The notes below the pieces were generated by a model. The model did not search any database. It was not told the DNA's origin and was given only the letters and a program-made list of their open reading frames with translations. Of a stretch of DNA of 64,000 nt, positions 18,000 through 26,756 are shown one piece after another. The position numbers were made by a program, and so were the translations under genes. This stretch comes from Chthoniobacter flavus Ellin428. Lineage in GTDB: Bacteria > Verrucomicrobiota > Verrucomicrobiia > Chthoniobacterales > Chthoniobacteraceae. The stretch spans positions 372,001 through 436,000 of the forward strand of contig NZ_ABVL01000003.1 of the NCBI RefSeq assembly GCF_000173075.1. The letters are read 5' to 3'. Position 1 is the stretch's first letter; every line of letters begins with the position of its first letter.

Positions 18000-18238
18000 T
18001 GTCCCGGAGGGACGACGGAATTTAGCCGGTGCGCAAGCCTGTGAGCTTCAGGCGAACAGGCGCAACCACCGGATATCCGTCCCTCCACGGACCCGCCCTG
18101 GAGGGGCGGAGGAATCTCCCGCGAGCGAAGGATTCCCGCGCCGCCTCCGGGGCGCATTGATGTGGGGGGACGTGTTCCGGGGGTGTCGCTCGCAAGCTCG
18201 CTTTACCCCCGGCTAAATTCCTTTGTCCCTCCGGGACA
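18000..18238. repeat. 239-bp structured palindromic element
   Basis: The terminal arms 18000-18029 and 18209-18238 are inverted repeats matching at 28 of 30 positions, starting TGTCCCGGAGGGAC. The interior holds further dyads: GGAATC...GATTCC around 18110-18136, and CCTCCACGG with CCTGGAGG around 18080-18104. It lies in the 517-bp gap between the PEP-CTERM gene and the sigma-factor gene. Apparent open frames through it are Arg/Pro/Gly-rich noise on both strands. The nesting suggests a folded RNA or a mobile palindromic element. Confidence 0.75.
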
Positions 18239-18443
18239 GCCTGCCTCTGCACCGCAACGACTCGGACGCGTCCGGCAAGATGTGGATAAAGATCGGGTCA
18301 GTGCCCCCCGGAACCGGCCTCACTGAGGCCGGCTACCGCTTCGCACAGCCGCGCGATTTCGCCGGAACGGAAGCGCGGAAAGAAGATTCTGGAAGATTTT
18401 GTGAACCTCGTGGCTATGGCGCGCCATTAAGGTGCAGCACCGC
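18239..18443. other. Leader region of the sigma-factor gene
   Basis: About 205 bp without a gene. A short strong hairpin, CCGGCCTC-ACT-GAGGCCGG (about 18317-18335), lies roughly 110 bp before the sigma-factor start. AAGGTG at 18429-18434 can serve as ribosome-binding site for ATG 18444. Confidence 0.4.
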
Positions 18444-19028
18444 ATGTCCGCCACCCCTTCCGAACAACACGCTGACCTGATCGCGCTCGCGCGGGGCGGC
18501 GACCTCGAGGCCTTCTCGCGGCTCATGGAAGAGTCGCAGCCGCAACTCATGGGACAGGCCCTGGCCTTCTGCGGCGACCATCAGCGCGCGCAGGATCTCG
18601 TGCAGGAAACGATGATCGCTGCGTGGAAGAGCCTGCCTCGGTTCGATGGCTCGTGCCGTTTCTTCACCTGGCTTTACGTCATCCTCCTCCGGCAACACCG
18701 CCGGGCCCTCGGTTGGTTTTCGCGGCGGCTGCCGCTGGCCACGCTGGAGCAACAGGCGGCCGCGAATCGCGTGGAAGCAGCCACGACCAGCGCGGCTCCG
18801 AACCCGGAAGCTGTCGAAGCGGAACTGCTCCGCGCCATGCTCACCGCGCTCCCGGCGCGGCATCGCGAAGTCGTGCGCCTGCGCTTTTACGCCGAGGCCA
18901 GCGAAGCGGAGATCGCGACCGCGCTGGGCATCTCGCCCGGCACGGTGAAGAGCCGTCTGCACCATGCGCTGACCAATCTCCGCCGCATGAAGGAAAAAAT
19001 GAACCAACTGCGCCACGGCGCTCATTAA
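18444..19028 (+). CDS. ECF-family RNA polymerase sigma factor
   Basis: The protein is about 194 residues with sigma region 2 (ADLIALARGGDLEAFSRLME, then AQDLVQETMIAAWKSLPRFD) and sigma region 4 (LPARHREVVRLRFYAEASEA, IATALGISPGTVKSRLHHAL). A Pro/Ala-rich linker of variable type lies between them (residues ~95-125). It would direct RNA polymerase to a small regulon. The next gene, 16 bp downstream, encodes a one-helix membrane protein with a cytoplasmic N-terminus, the expected place for an anti-sigma factor. An alternative GTG start lies 12 bp upstream, but ATG has the better-spaced AAGGTG. Confidence 0.92.
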   Translation: MSATPSEQHADLIALARGGDLEAFSRLMEESQPQLMGQALAFCGDHQRAQDLVQETMIAAWKSLPRFDGSCRFFTWLYVILLRQHRRALGWFSRRLPLATLEQQAAANRVEAATTSAAPNPEAVEAELLRAMLTALPARHREVVRLRFYAEASEAEIATALGISPGTVKSRLHHALTNLRRMKEKMNQLRHGAH

Positions 19029-19044
19029 CCCATAGAACGAAGTC

Positions 19045-19476
19045 ATGAGCACTCCGAACCCCGATGCCGATCAACCGATGCGCGACGCACTCCAGCGCGA
19101 CGCTGCACAGCTGCCGAAGCCCGATTTCGATCCCCGACTGCACTCCACCGCGATGCGCCGGATCCGCGAGCAGGCCGAGCCCTCGATACCGCAATGGAAT
19201 TTGGTTCCCTTACTCACTTCCGCGATGGTGGTGGCGCTGCTGGCCTCCATCGCCTTTTGGCAGATCCATTCGTCACCAGAGAACAAGATCGCCGTTCAAT
19301 CCCAGCCGGACCATCCGCTGCACCCGCCGGTTGCCCCCGCAGTTCCTCGCGCTTCCCTGCTCGCCTACCGGACCGCCGCAAACGAAGGCGATGCCGCCCT
19401 TTTCGCGCTACTCGACCGCGATGCTGCTTCCTTGCTGCCCGCATCGGCTCCTGTTTTCCGCGCTCCACTTCCCTAA
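19045..19476 (+). CDS. Single-pass membrane protein, putative anti-sigma factor
   Basis: The 143-residue protein has a charged N-terminal region of ~50 residues (MRDALQRDAAQLPKPDFDPR), one transmembrane helix (LVPLLTSAMVVALLASIAFW) and a Pro-rich periplasmic tail. The topology and the position directly after the ECF sigma gene suggest that it holds the sigma factor at the membrane. No zinc-binding HxxxCxxC motif is present, so it is not a ZAS-type anti-sigma factor. The function is inferred from context only. Confidence 0.6.
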   Translation: MSTPNPDADQPMRDALQRDAAQLPKPDFDPRLHSTAMRRIREQAEPSIPQWNLVPLLTSAMVVALLASIAFWQIHSSPENKIAVQSQPDHPLHPPVAPAVPRASLLAYRTAANEGDAALFALLDRDAASLLPASAPVFRAPLP

Positions 19477-19495
19477 ACCCACCCACCCGTCTCCA

Positions 19496-20620
19496 ATGAA
19501 AATCCGCCTGTTCGCCCTCGCGTTGACCGCCCTCACCCTCACCCCGATATTCGGCGCCGAAGACTCGAAAACCATCAACCCCGCCCTGCTCTACTGGCAG
19601 GCCGCTGCCAAATTGCCACCACTCAGCAATGAACAGGCGACAGAACTCGTGGAGATGGCGACCGGGCAGCGCGCTTTTGATGCCGCAAAAGGCAACGATT
19701 TCCTGAAAAGCGAAGCGACACTGCGGCTGCTGCGCAAGGGGGCGGAATCCACGGCGGATTGCGACTGGGGACTCCCTACTGAAGACGGGCCGGCCACATT
19801 GTTACCGCACCTCGCCAAAATGCGCCAAATGTCGAGCCTGGCCATTGTGCAAGCCGAAGCCCTTTTCGCCGAAGGCAAAGTGAAAGAAGGGATCGATTGG
19901 CTGCTGGTCGCACATCGCATGGCGCGGCACGCGGGCAGTGGCGATTTCCTCATTTCCTATCTCGTGCAAGTGGCCATGGAGACCAGTGCGATTCACGCGG
20001 CGGCGCGCCATTGCCTCGCTTGGGACGCTCAAAGCCGGCACGAATACGCCGCCGCGCTCAAGGCCCTCCCACCATTGCACTCCATCCAGACCGCTTTCAA
20101 CGGGGAGCGCATTTTCATCGACTGGGTCGAACGTCACGCGGCGGCCGACGGCAAACCGGACGCTCAGCTCCAGGCGGCCATCGCCAGTGCGGAGACGAAC
20201 AAGCCTGGCGACAAGGAAGCTCTGGCCACCCTACGGGTGACAAAAACTACGATCGCCAGCTGGCGTGACTTGCAAGACCGTGTCGCAGCCGCCTTTGGCA
20301 AGCCGTGGTCCCAAGCGCAACCGGAGCTCAAAGCGCTCACGGACGAGGCGGCGAGAAGCCCAAATCTTCTCGTGCGCATCGCCTTCCCGACAACCACAGC
20401 CGTGGCGGAAAAGAACTTCATTCTCGCGACGCTCCAAACGATGCTCGATGCCGCTCTGCAACACGGCCCGCAACTCGATGACGCCGCCGCGGCGACTTAT
20501 CACGACTCCCTGGAAGGCGAGCCACTGCGCCTGCAGAAGGATGCGAACGGGACGATGACGCTGATGGCGGCACGGCAGCATCCGGCGGGCAAGGATCTCA
20601 GCCTGCAACTCGGCAAATAG
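19496..20620 (+). CDS. Secreted helical protein, function unknown
   Basis: The 374-residue protein begins with a signal peptide (MKIRLFALALTALTLTPIFG, then AEDSK). The rest is Ala/Leu-rich and helical: NPALLYWQAAAKLPPLSNEQ at the start and AAATYHDSLEGEPLRLQKDA near the end. I do not recognise a family. Its start follows the anti-sigma-like gene by 19 bp, so it is probably in the sigma-factor operon and may be a target or sensor of that system. A longer open frame overlaps the upstream gene, but the signal peptide fixes the start at 19496. A strong terminator follows. Confidence 0.65.
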   Translation: MKIRLFALALTALTLTPIFGAEDSKTINPALLYWQAAAKLPPLSNEQATELVEMATGQRAFDAAKGNDFLKSEATLRLLRKGAESTADCDWGLPTEDGPATLLPHLAKMRQMSSLAIVQAEALFAEGKVKEGIDWLLVAHRMARHAGSGDFLISYLVQVAMETSAIHAAARHCLAWDAQSRHEYAAALKALPPLHSIQTAFNGERIFIDWVERHAAADGKPDAQLQAAIASAETNKPGDKEALATLRVTKTTIASWRDLQDRVAAAFGKPWSQAQPELKALTDEAARSPNLLVRIAFPTTTAVAEKNFILATLQTMLDAALQHGPQLDDAAAATYHDSLEGEPLRLQKDANGTMTLMAARQHPAGKDLSLQLGK

Positions 20621-20650
20621 GCAAATAGGCCTCGAAGAGTTCATCCAAAA

Positions 20651-20692
20651 GAAATTGCGCCGGTGGTTCGTCACCGGCGCAATTTCGTTTTT
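20651..20692. terminator. Bidirectional rho-independent terminator
   Basis: A perfect 15-bp stem (GAAATTGCGCCGGTG at 20651-20665, pairing with 20672-20686) with a 6-nt loop is followed by T-rich sequence on the right. On the other strand it is followed by TTCTTTT. It sits between convergent genes and can serve both. Confidence 0.85.
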
Positions 20693-20751
20693 GGAAAATC
20701 ACTCAGCCTTCCATCGGGCAAGCCCGGCCGCAGCCACCTCTGCTCACGTGG

Positions 20752-21528
20752 CTAATGAAGCTGAGAAAGTTGGTTGTTAACGTCGGTGATTTGTCTTTCC
20801 AAGCCGTTGTACTGCTCGAAAAGCTGGTAGACCACCGCTGATTTCTTCGCAGCCAGCGCCCAATTGCCACCAAAGTGAGCACTCGCTTGATTGAGCGAGA
20901 GCGACAATTGATCGACCTGCGCCATCAGGGCTTTCTTTTTCTGCATCAGTTCCTGTCGCGCCGCGACATTCGGAGGCAAAGGCTGCGCCGCAGCGGCGGA
21001 CGACGGCGAACCGGCTGACGTGTTCGCAGCCGATGCTGCGGAGGAAGCAGCGGATGCCGCTCTCACCGCCGCGAGATGCTGTTGAATGGCGGCCTGGGTC
21101 TGCTCGTCTTGCGCCGCGACGCGGCGGGCGATAGTCAGGTCATTCGTCACCTGATCGGGCCGCAGGGTCACTTCATTGTTGTCCGCCTTGTAGACGCCCG
21201 GGCGCACTTGCTTGAGCAATTGCCCCGGCTTGAGGCCGAGAATGCCATCAGAAGTCTCCACGGAAACCGAGGTGACCAAATAGAAGATGCCAGGTGGTGC
21301 GAGTTCCGGAGCCGGCGTCGCCGCGGGCTTTGGAGCCGGTGTCGCGACCGCCACCGAATTCGGTTCCGGTGTGGCCGGCTTGGGCTTGGATGCCGGCGCC
21401 GCCGCGGGGGCTTCTTCCGGCTCCTCGGCTACTTCCTTTTTCTTGCAGCCGGTGAAACCGACGGCCAGTCCCAACACCAACGCACAGGTCAGTGCCCTCA
21501 CGTAATTCTCCCGATCTCTGGAAACCAT
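20752..21528 (-). CDS. Putative lipoprotein with coiled-coil tail
   Basis: From ATG 21528 the 258-residue protein has a lipoprotein signal (ALTCALVLGLAVGFTGCKKK; the lipobox is FTGC). A Pro/Ala/Lys-rich spacer follows (EEAPAAAPASKPKPATPEP), then a small domain (PGIFYLVTSVSVETSDGILG, LKPGQLLKQVRPGVYKA) that resembles an SH3-like fold. An Ala/Ser-rich helix and a C-terminal coiled coil (QELMQKKKALMAQVDQLSLS) complete it. A longer open frame upstream is unlikely because the lipobox would be buried. The function is unknown; such proteins are common envelope lipoproteins in this phylum. Confidence 0.65.
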   Translation of the reverse strand: MVSRDRENYVRALTCALVLGLAVGFTGCKKKEVAEEPEEAPAAAPASKPKPATPEPNSVAVATPAPKPAATPAPELAPPGIFYLVTSVSVETSDGILGLKPGQLLKQVRPGVYKADNNEVTLRPDQVTNDLTIARRVAAQDEQTQAAIQQHLAAVRAASAASSAASAANTSAGSPSSAAAAQPLPPNVAARQELMQKKKALMAQVDQLSLSLNQASAHFGGNWALAAKKSAVVYQLFEQYNGLERQITDVNNQLSQLH

Positions 21529-21623
21529 AACGCGGAAGATTGAGCGCCCGCGCGCTCCAATAAGCAAGAAGGAAAAATGCAACGATTTCATGTCAGTTCT
21601 GACGAATGACGCTGCAACCGCCA

Positions 21624-21663
21624 CAAATATTAGAACGCCGCACCGAAATCCGGTGCGGCGTCC
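21624..21663 (-). terminator. Rho-independent terminator of sodA
   Basis: The stem ACGCCGCACCG/CGGTGCGGCGT (21635-21645 and 21651-21661) is followed on the minus strand by TTCTAATATTT. It lies about 30 bp after the sodA stop codon. Confidence 0.8.
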
Positions 21664-21693
21664 TTTAAACTACGTATTAATCTGGATCGCGCC

Positions 21694-22323
21694 TTACTTC
21701 AGCGCGGCGAGATAATTCTCCTCGGCCTGGGCCCAATTGATCACGTTCCAGATCGCCTTCAGGTAATCCGGACGGCGGTTCTGATAGTGGAGGTAGTAGG
21801 CGTGCTCCCACACGTCCACCCCGAGGACGGGCGTGCCTTCGATGCCGGCCACGGCCTTGCCCATGAGCGGGCTATCCTGGTTCGCCGTGGAACCGACTTC
21901 GAGCTTGCCGCCATTGACGACCAGCCACGCCCAGCCCGAACCGAAACGGCTCCCGCCGGCAGCGTTGAATTTCTCCTGGAGCTGCGCGAAGTCGCCAAAG
22001 GTGCTCTTGATCGCCTCGGCCAGCTTGCCGACCGGTGCGCCTTCGCCCTTCGCCTTCAGGAGTTTCCAGAAAAAGCTGTGGTTCACATGGCCGCCGCCGT
22101 TGTTGCGCACGGCGCCGCGAATGGCCTCCGGCACCCCCGAAAGATTCTTGATGAGGTCCTCGGCGCTCTTGCTCGCGAGATCCGGCGCGCTTTCGAGAGC
22201 CTTGTTGAGATTGTTGACGTAAGCCTGGTGATGCTTGGAGTAGTGAATCTCCGCGGTCGCCGCATCGATCGTGGGTTCGAGGTCGGTGTAGGCAAAGGGA
22301 AGTTTTGGTAATTCGTGAGCCAT
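21694..22323 (-). CDS. sodA: Superoxide dismutase, manganese type
   Basis: The enzyme dismutates superoxide in the cytoplasm. In this 209-residue protein the metal ligands are His27, His82, Asp170 and His174 ([11 protein letters not shown] and [13 protein letters not shown]). [11 protein letters not shown] is a signature of manganese-type enzymes and supplies the active-site Gln. [11 protein letters not shown] and [16 protein letters not shown] are also conserved. Metal choice cannot be fixed by sequence alone, and a cambialistic enzyme is possible. The gene is monocistronic: a terminator follows it, and phosphofructokinase is divergent from it. Confidence 0.94.
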   Translation of the reverse strand: MAHELPKLPFAYTDLEPTIDAATAEIHYSKHHQAYVNNLNKALESAPDLASKSAEDLIKNLSGVPEAIRGAVRNNGGGHVNHSFFWKLLKAKGEGAPVGKLAEAIKSTFGDFAQLQEKFNAAGGSRFGSGWAWLVVNGGKLEVGSTANQDSPLMGKAVAGIEGTPVLGVDVWEHAYYLHYQNRRPDYLKAIWNVINWAQAEENYLAALK

Positions 22324-22560
22324 AATGAGTTCAGGTTGGTCGGTCGCCTTCTACTGAAGGGACCGGGTTATTCAGTTTCGTTTCCATGATGGGAAGCGGA
22401 TGCCCGCTTGGTCAAGCGGCGCGTGTGTTACGGCAGAAAGAACTTCGCCAGCAAATTGCTGCGGCCCTCGATTTTTCGCCGCGCTGTGCCAATTTTTACG
22501 CGTACGTATCATTCGTTTCTTGAGCTTGTCAGGGAATACCCCCATTCATTCTCCTTCGCC

Positions 22561-23865
22561 ATGGACACCACGATCAAATCACTCGGACCGTGTGAAATTA
22601 TTTCACCCCTGCATCACGTCGGGGGCGGTGTCGAAGTCAATTTTCGCAAAGACAACGAGCGCGTGCTTTTCAGCCACACGCTGGACCGCGATTCCGAGCC
22701 CCATGCCGATGCCAGCCAGTTCAGCTTCGAAGCGTCCGGCCCGCGGGAACACATCTTTTTCAATCCGGCCAAGACCACCGCAGCCATCGTCACCTGCGGC
22801 GGTCTGTGCCCGGGGCTGAACGACATCATCCGCGGCATCGTCACCCAGCTCCACTATCGCTACGCGGTCACGAAGGTCTTCGGCTTTCGCTACGGTTACG
22901 AAGGCCTCATCCCGCGCTACGGCCACACGCCGATGCTCCTCAAGCCGGAATCCGTTTCGCAGATTCACAATTTCGGCGGCACCATCCTCGGTAGCTCGCG
23001 CGGGCCGCAGAAGATCGGCGAAATGGTCGATCTGCTGGAGGAGATGAATATCGATCTCTTCTTCGTGGTCGGCGGCGACGGCACGTTGCGCGGCGCGGTG
23101 GAAATCTCCAACGAATGCGAACGCCGCGGGCTGAAGAAAGCGGTCATCGGCATTCCGAAGACGATCGATAACGACATCATGTATCTCGACAAGTCGTTCG
23201 GCTTCGAGACGGCCTTCGCCGTCGCGGTGCAAACGGTGAAGTGCGCATATGTCGAAGCCACCGGCGCGGTCAATGGCATCGGCCTGATCAAACTCATGGG
23301 CCGCGATTCGGGATTCATCTCGTGCTATGCGGCGCTCGCCGGTGGCAACGTGGATTTCGTGCTCATCCCCGAGGTGCCCTTCCAGCTCGAAGGCGAACGC
23401 GGCCTGCTCGAGGCCCTGCGCTACAAACTGGCGAAGAAGAAAAATGCCGTCATCGTGGTCGCCGAGGGCGCCGGGCAGGATTTGATTCCCAGCGCGGGGA
23501 ATACCGACGCCAGCGGTAACCAGAAGTACGGCGACATCGGCTTGTTCCTGAAGGACAAGATCGGCGCCTTCTTCAAGGAGCGCCGCACTGAGTGCAATCT
23601 CAAGTATTTCGATCCGAGCTACATCATCCGTAGCGTGCCCGCGAATGCGCAGGACAACGTCTACTGCTCCCAGCTCGCCCAGCACGCGGTCCACGCCGCC
23701 ATGGCGGGCAAGACCTCGATGCTCGTCGGTCGCTGGCACGGCGCCTTCGTCCACCTGCCTATCGCGCTGGCCACCCAGGGCCGCCGCAAGGTCGATCCGA
23801 GCAGCGAGCTCTGGCATTCGGTGTTGGAGAGCACCGGGCAGTCGGCACGGCTGTCGGATGGGTAG
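22561..23865 (+). CDS. pfkA: 6-phosphofructokinase, group II (plant-like) type
   Basis: This enzyme phosphorylates fructose 6-phosphate in glycolysis. The 434-residue protein carries TCGGLCPGLNDIIRG at the nucleotide loop, GFRYGYEGL, VVGGDGTLRGA and IGIPKTIDNDI. The Gly in GGDGT predicts ATP rather than pyrophosphate as donor. The Lys in PKTIDND is usual in the long group-II/X enzymes of plants, trypanosomes and many bacteria, so the combination fits an ATP-dependent group-X enzyme. ATG 22561 was chosen because the sequence before it is not conserved in character. It ends just before a large inverted repeat. Confidence 0.92.
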   Translation: MDTTIKSLGPCEIISPLHHVGGGVEVNFRKDNERVLFSHTLDRDSEPHADASQFSFEASGPREHIFFNPAKTTAAIVTCGGLCPGLNDIIRGIVTQLHYRYAVTKVFGFRYGYEGLIPRYGHTPMLLKPESVSQIHNFGGTILGSSRGPQKIGEMVDLLEEMNIDLFFVVGGDGTLRGAVEISNECERRGLKKAVIGIPKTIDNDIMYLDKSFGFETAFAVAVQTVKCAYVEATGAVNGIGLIKLMGRDSGFISCYAALAGGNVDFVLIPEVPFQLEGERGLLEALRYKLAKKKNAVIVVAEGAGQDLIPSAGNTDASGNQKYGDIGLFLKDKIGAFFKERRTECNLKYFDPSYIIRSVPANAQDNVYCSQLAQHAVHAAMAGKTSMLVGRWHGAFVHLPIALATQGRRKVDPSSELWHSVLESTGQSARLSDG

Positions 23866-23879
23866 TTTTGGGGGGAAGT

Positions 23880-24039
23880 GGAAAGTTGAGAGTTGATGGT
23901 TGAGAGTTGAGAGTCCGCCGCGTAGCCGCCGAAATGGCCGCTCCGCGGCGATGTTGATCGATCTATTCCGGCGCGGAGCGCCCCTTGAAGCGGAAAGGCG
24001 GCGGACTCTCAACTCTCAACCATCAACTCTCAACTTTCC
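23880..24039. repeat. Perfect 42-bp inverted repeat with heptamer structure
   Basis: The arms 23880-23921 and 23998-24039 are exact reverse complements. Each contains period-7 units of the TTGAGAG/CTCTCAA type plus a GC-rich inner end (GTCCGCCGC). The 76-bp centre has further dyads (GCCGCTCCGCGGCG, GGCGCGGAGCGCC). The element sits between convergent genes, and its right arm supplies the last two codons and the stop codon of the deacetylase gene. Confidence 0.9.
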
Positions 24040-24971
24040 GTCATCAATTCCCTCACATGCGCCACCACCGCATTGGCCAGCCCGTTCAAGCTATAGCCAC
24101 CTTCCAGAAGTGAGACCACGCGGCCCTTTGCGTGTTTATCGGCAATGCCGCGGACGATTTTCGTCAGATCGGCGAAATCACCGTCGGTAAGCAGGAAATC
24201 ACCGAGGGGATCGCCGCCGCGTGAATCGAATCCCGCCGAGACCAGGACGAATTGCGGCTGGAACTTTTCCATCGCCGGCAGGAGTTGTTCGTTAAAGGCG
24301 ACGAAAATCTCCCGGTGGCCGGAGCCCCCGGGCAGCGGGCAATTCAGCGTGGTCCCCCTCCCCTCACCTGCGCCCGTCTCGCGGGCATGACCGGTGCCGG
24401 GATACCACGGCGATTGATGCGTGCTGAAGAAAAACACCGAGCCGTCTTCGTAGAAGATATCCTGCGTGCCGTTGCCGTGATGCACGTCCCAATCGACAAT
24501 GAGCACGCGCTCGATGCCGTGCCGCCGCTGCGCGTGCCGGGCGGCGATGGCGATGTTGTTCAGCACGCAAAAACCCATGCCCCGATCCGTCGATGCGTGA
24601 TGCCCCGGCGGGCGCCCAGCGCAAAAAGCATTCGCCACTTTGCCCTCCATCACCGCATCCACCGCCGCCATGGCGCCACCGGCCGCGAGCCTGGCCGCAT
24701 CCCAGGAAGCTTCGCAGACCGAGGTGTCCCCCGTGCTCAACTGCGAAGCGCCCGCGCGGATTTCGCGCTCCGCGAGCCGGAGATAATCCCTCTCGTGCAC
24801 CAGTTCCAAATCCTCGCTCGTCACCGAGCGCGGCTCGATGGGTGTGAGCTTTTCCCACAGGCCGGATTGCTTCAACCGCTCCATCACCGCCGCAAAACGC
24901 GCCGGCGATTCCGGATGACCACGACCGGGATCGTGTTCCTGGCAGCGGGCGTCGGCGAAGAGACCGGTCAT
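24030..24971 (-). CDS. Histone-deacetylase-family (AcuC/HDAC-like) deacetylase
   Basis: This 313-residue arginase-deacetylase-fold protein has GHPESPARFAAV, the RPPGHHAS loop, DWDVHHGNGTQDIF (metal-binding Asp and His), SAGFDSRGGDPLGDF (metal-binding Asp) and LLEGGYSLNGLA. It would remove acetyl or other acyl groups from lysine side chains or polyamines using Zn2+. It overlaps the acyl-ligase gene upstream by ATGA, so the two are translationally coupled, like acuC/acsA pairs in other bacteria. Its stop codon falls inside the right arm of the 42-bp inverted repeat. Confidence 0.93.
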   Translation of the reverse strand: MTGLFADARCQEHDPGRGHPESPARFAAVMERLKQSGLWEKLTPIEPRSVTSEDLELVHERDYLRLAEREIRAGASQLSTGDTSVCEASWDAARLAAGGAMAAVDAVMEGKVANAFCAGRPPGHHASTDRGMGFCVLNNIAIAARHAQRRHGIERVLIVDWDVHHGNGTQDIFYEDGSVFFFSTHQSPWYPGTGHARETGAGEGRGTTLNCPLPGGSGHREIFVAFNEQLLPAMEKFQPQFVLVSAGFDSRGGDPLGDFLLTDGDFADLTKIVRGIADKHAKGRVVSLLEGGYSLNGLANAVVAHVRELMTES

Positions 24972-26383
24972 GAGAGATTGGAATGTCGCGCACGATAGCT
25001 CTCGGCCAGCGTGCGGCGGCTGATCTTGCCGCGTTCATTCGTCGGAATCTCGCCCACCAGCCACACATCGCGCGGCACCTGCCACGGGCTCAGCTTCTCC
25101 TGGCAAAAGCGCAGGATCGCCTCGCGCGCCAGGTCATCCCCCGCGATACAGGCCACGGGCTCCTCGCCTCGCAGCGGCGACTTCACGCCGAAGACGACCG
25201 CCTGTTTCACCCCGGGAAATTCGGCCAGCCGGGCCTCCACTTCGTGCGGGTTGAGCTTGCGCCCGGCCACATTGATCACCTCCGAAGTGCGTCCCACGAT
25301 GAAGAGACCACGCGCCCGGCGCTCCACGAGATCCGCCGGCACGAAACGCCCCACGCTCAACACCGCCCGATCGTCCTCCGGGAAATACCCGTCGCCCACG
25401 GCTTCGCTGCGCACCTGGATCGGCCCCGCCCCCTGCTCCGCGTGAAAATCAATCTCCACTCCTTGCATCGGCGCGCCGACAAAGCCGTCCTCATAGTTCG
25501 GCTCTTCCGTGGTATCGTAGGCGATGCCGCCGCACTCCGATGAACCGTAGAAGGTGTGAATCTTTCGCCCAAACTTGACGCTGAACATGCTTCCCGCCCG
25601 TTTCGTGAGCGGCGCACCAGCCGAGATACACACGCGAAGCGCGGGCAAATCCGGCGTCTGCTCGAGTTCACCCAGCTTCTGATAGAAAAAGGGCGTCGCC
25701 GGAAACACCGTGGCATTCGTGACGAGAAGGCCTTCCAGCACCGCTCGCGGCATGCGGTCGCGACTCACCACCATCGGCACGCCCCGCGCGATCAGCGGAG
25801 TGATGAGATTGCTGAAACCGTAGCTGTGCGAGAGCGGGATCACGGCGTAATTGAGGTCCGCGTCACTGAATCCCATCGTCTTGCAGATGTTCTCGCAATC
25901 CGCGAGCAACTGGCAGCAGCGGAAACGCACCGCCCGGGGGGCGCTCGTCGTTCCGGAGGTGAGCTTCAGGAATTCGGGCGTGGGCCCCACCCAGCGCCGG
26001 GCGTCATCGGGCACCGGCCGGCGATGGACGATCAGCGGCCCGCCTTGGTTCGTCACCAAAGCCGCCGCGCGGCAGGTGCCGAGCGCGTAGGCCAGCTCGG
26101 TCTGGGTCATTTCGCCCAAAGGTAGCGGGATCAGCTTCTTTCGCCAGAGAGCGAGCACCACTTCGGGCCACATTTCACTGTTGCCGATCTGCACCGCGAC
26201 GACGGAGTGCGAGGGAATAGTGTCGAAAAGACGAGCGATTTTCAGGGCTTCCAGGCCAATCTCCACGAAGGTGCGCACCACCGCTCCGGTCGGGGAAAAG
26301 ACCGCCGGCCGTTGTCCGCAACGCGCCAGGGTTTGCTGCCAGGCGGTCAGGATCGGATTATCAGGAGAAGTGGGGACGAGCAA
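24968..26383 (-). CDS. AMP-forming acyl-CoA synthetase/ligase
   Basis: The 471-residue adenylate-forming enzyme has the P-loop-like A3 motif [14 protein letters not shown]5 [12 protein letters not shown] and [20 protein letters not shown] for the hinge. NERGKISRR carries the catalytic Lys near the C-terminus. It activates a carboxylic acid as an acyl-adenylate, probably for transfer to CoA or a carrier. The substrate pocket cannot be read reliably; the size and the aromatic-poor pocket do not identify acetate specifically. The coupled deacetylase gene suggests that the pair controls reversible lysine acylation or processes one small acid. Confidence 0.88.
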   Translation of the reverse strand: MLVPTSPDNPILTAWQQTLARCGQRPAVFSPTGAVVRTFVEIGLEALKIARLFDTIPSHSVVAVQIGNSEMWPEVVLALWRKKLIPLPLGEMTQTELAYALGTCRAAALVTNQGGPLIVHRRPVPDDARRWVGPTPEFLKLTSGTTSAPRAVRFRCCQLLADCENICKTMGFSDADLNYAVIPLSHSYGFSNLITPLIARGVPMVVSRDRMPRAVLEGLLVTNATVFPATPFFYQKLGELEQTPDLPALRVCISAGAPLTKRAGSMFSVKFGRKIHTFYGSSECGGIAYDTTEEPNYEDGFVGAPMQGVEIDFHAEQGAGPIQVRSEAVGDGYFPEDDRAVLSVGRFVPADLVERRARGLFIVGRTSEVINVAGRKLNPHEVEARLAEFPGVKQAVVFGVKSPLRGEEPVACIAGDDLAREAILRFCQEKLSPWQVPRDVWLVGEIPTNERGKISRRTLAESYRARHSNLS

Positions 26384-26450
26384 AATTAATCAGAGTTTTT
26401 CGTTGCGGAGCAGAGTTTCCAAGGTAGTCTCCTACTCCCTTTTCCGAGCC

Positions 26451-26672
26451 ATGAAAGCAGATATTCATCCTGATTACCAAGAGACCGCTATCGCTTGCGC
26501 GTGCGGCACTGTTTACCACACCCGTTCGACCAAGCGCGATCTCAAGATCGGTATCTGCGCGGCCTGCCATCCGTTCTTCACCGGTGAGCAGAAGTTCGTC
26601 GACACCGCGGGTCGTATCGAGAAGTTCTCGCGCCGGTACGCAGGCGCCCAGAGCCGCAAGAAGAGCGCTTAG
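26451..26672 (+). CDS. rpmE: 50S ribosomal protein L31
   Basis: This 73-residue protein, [19 protein letters not shown]..., contains the C-x-C and C-x-x-C pairs (ACACG and ICAACHPFF) of the zinc-binding form of L31. [20 protein letters not shown] is the typical end. The zinc form is usually replaced by a Cys-free paralogue in zinc limitation; no such paralogue is in the window. TTGCGG (26403-26408) and TAGTCT (26425-26430), 16 bp apart, are a weak promoter candidate. A strong terminator follows. Confidence 0.97.
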   Translation: MKADIHPDYQETAIACACGTVYHTRSTKRDLKIGICAACHPFFTGEQKFVDTAGRIEKFSRRYAGAQSRKKSA

Positions 26673-26693
26673 CTCTCCAACTGAAAACTTTAG

Positions 26694-26735
26694 AAACGGT
26701 GAAGATGCCGCGTGCATCTTCACCGTTTTGTTTTG
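26694..26735 (+). terminator. Rho-independent terminator of rpmE
   Basis: The stem AACGGTGAAGATGC/GCATCTTCACCGTT (from 26695) is perfect, with a short CGCGT loop, and is followed by TTGTTTTG. It lies 23 bp after the stop codon. Confidence 0.9.
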
Positions 26736-26756
26736 CCCGTCCAGCACGGAGCCGGA

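Noticed and set aside
17941..18252. Arg/Pro/Gly-rich proteins on both strands
   Set aside because: These frames arise from a palindromic element; their composition is mirrored on both strands.
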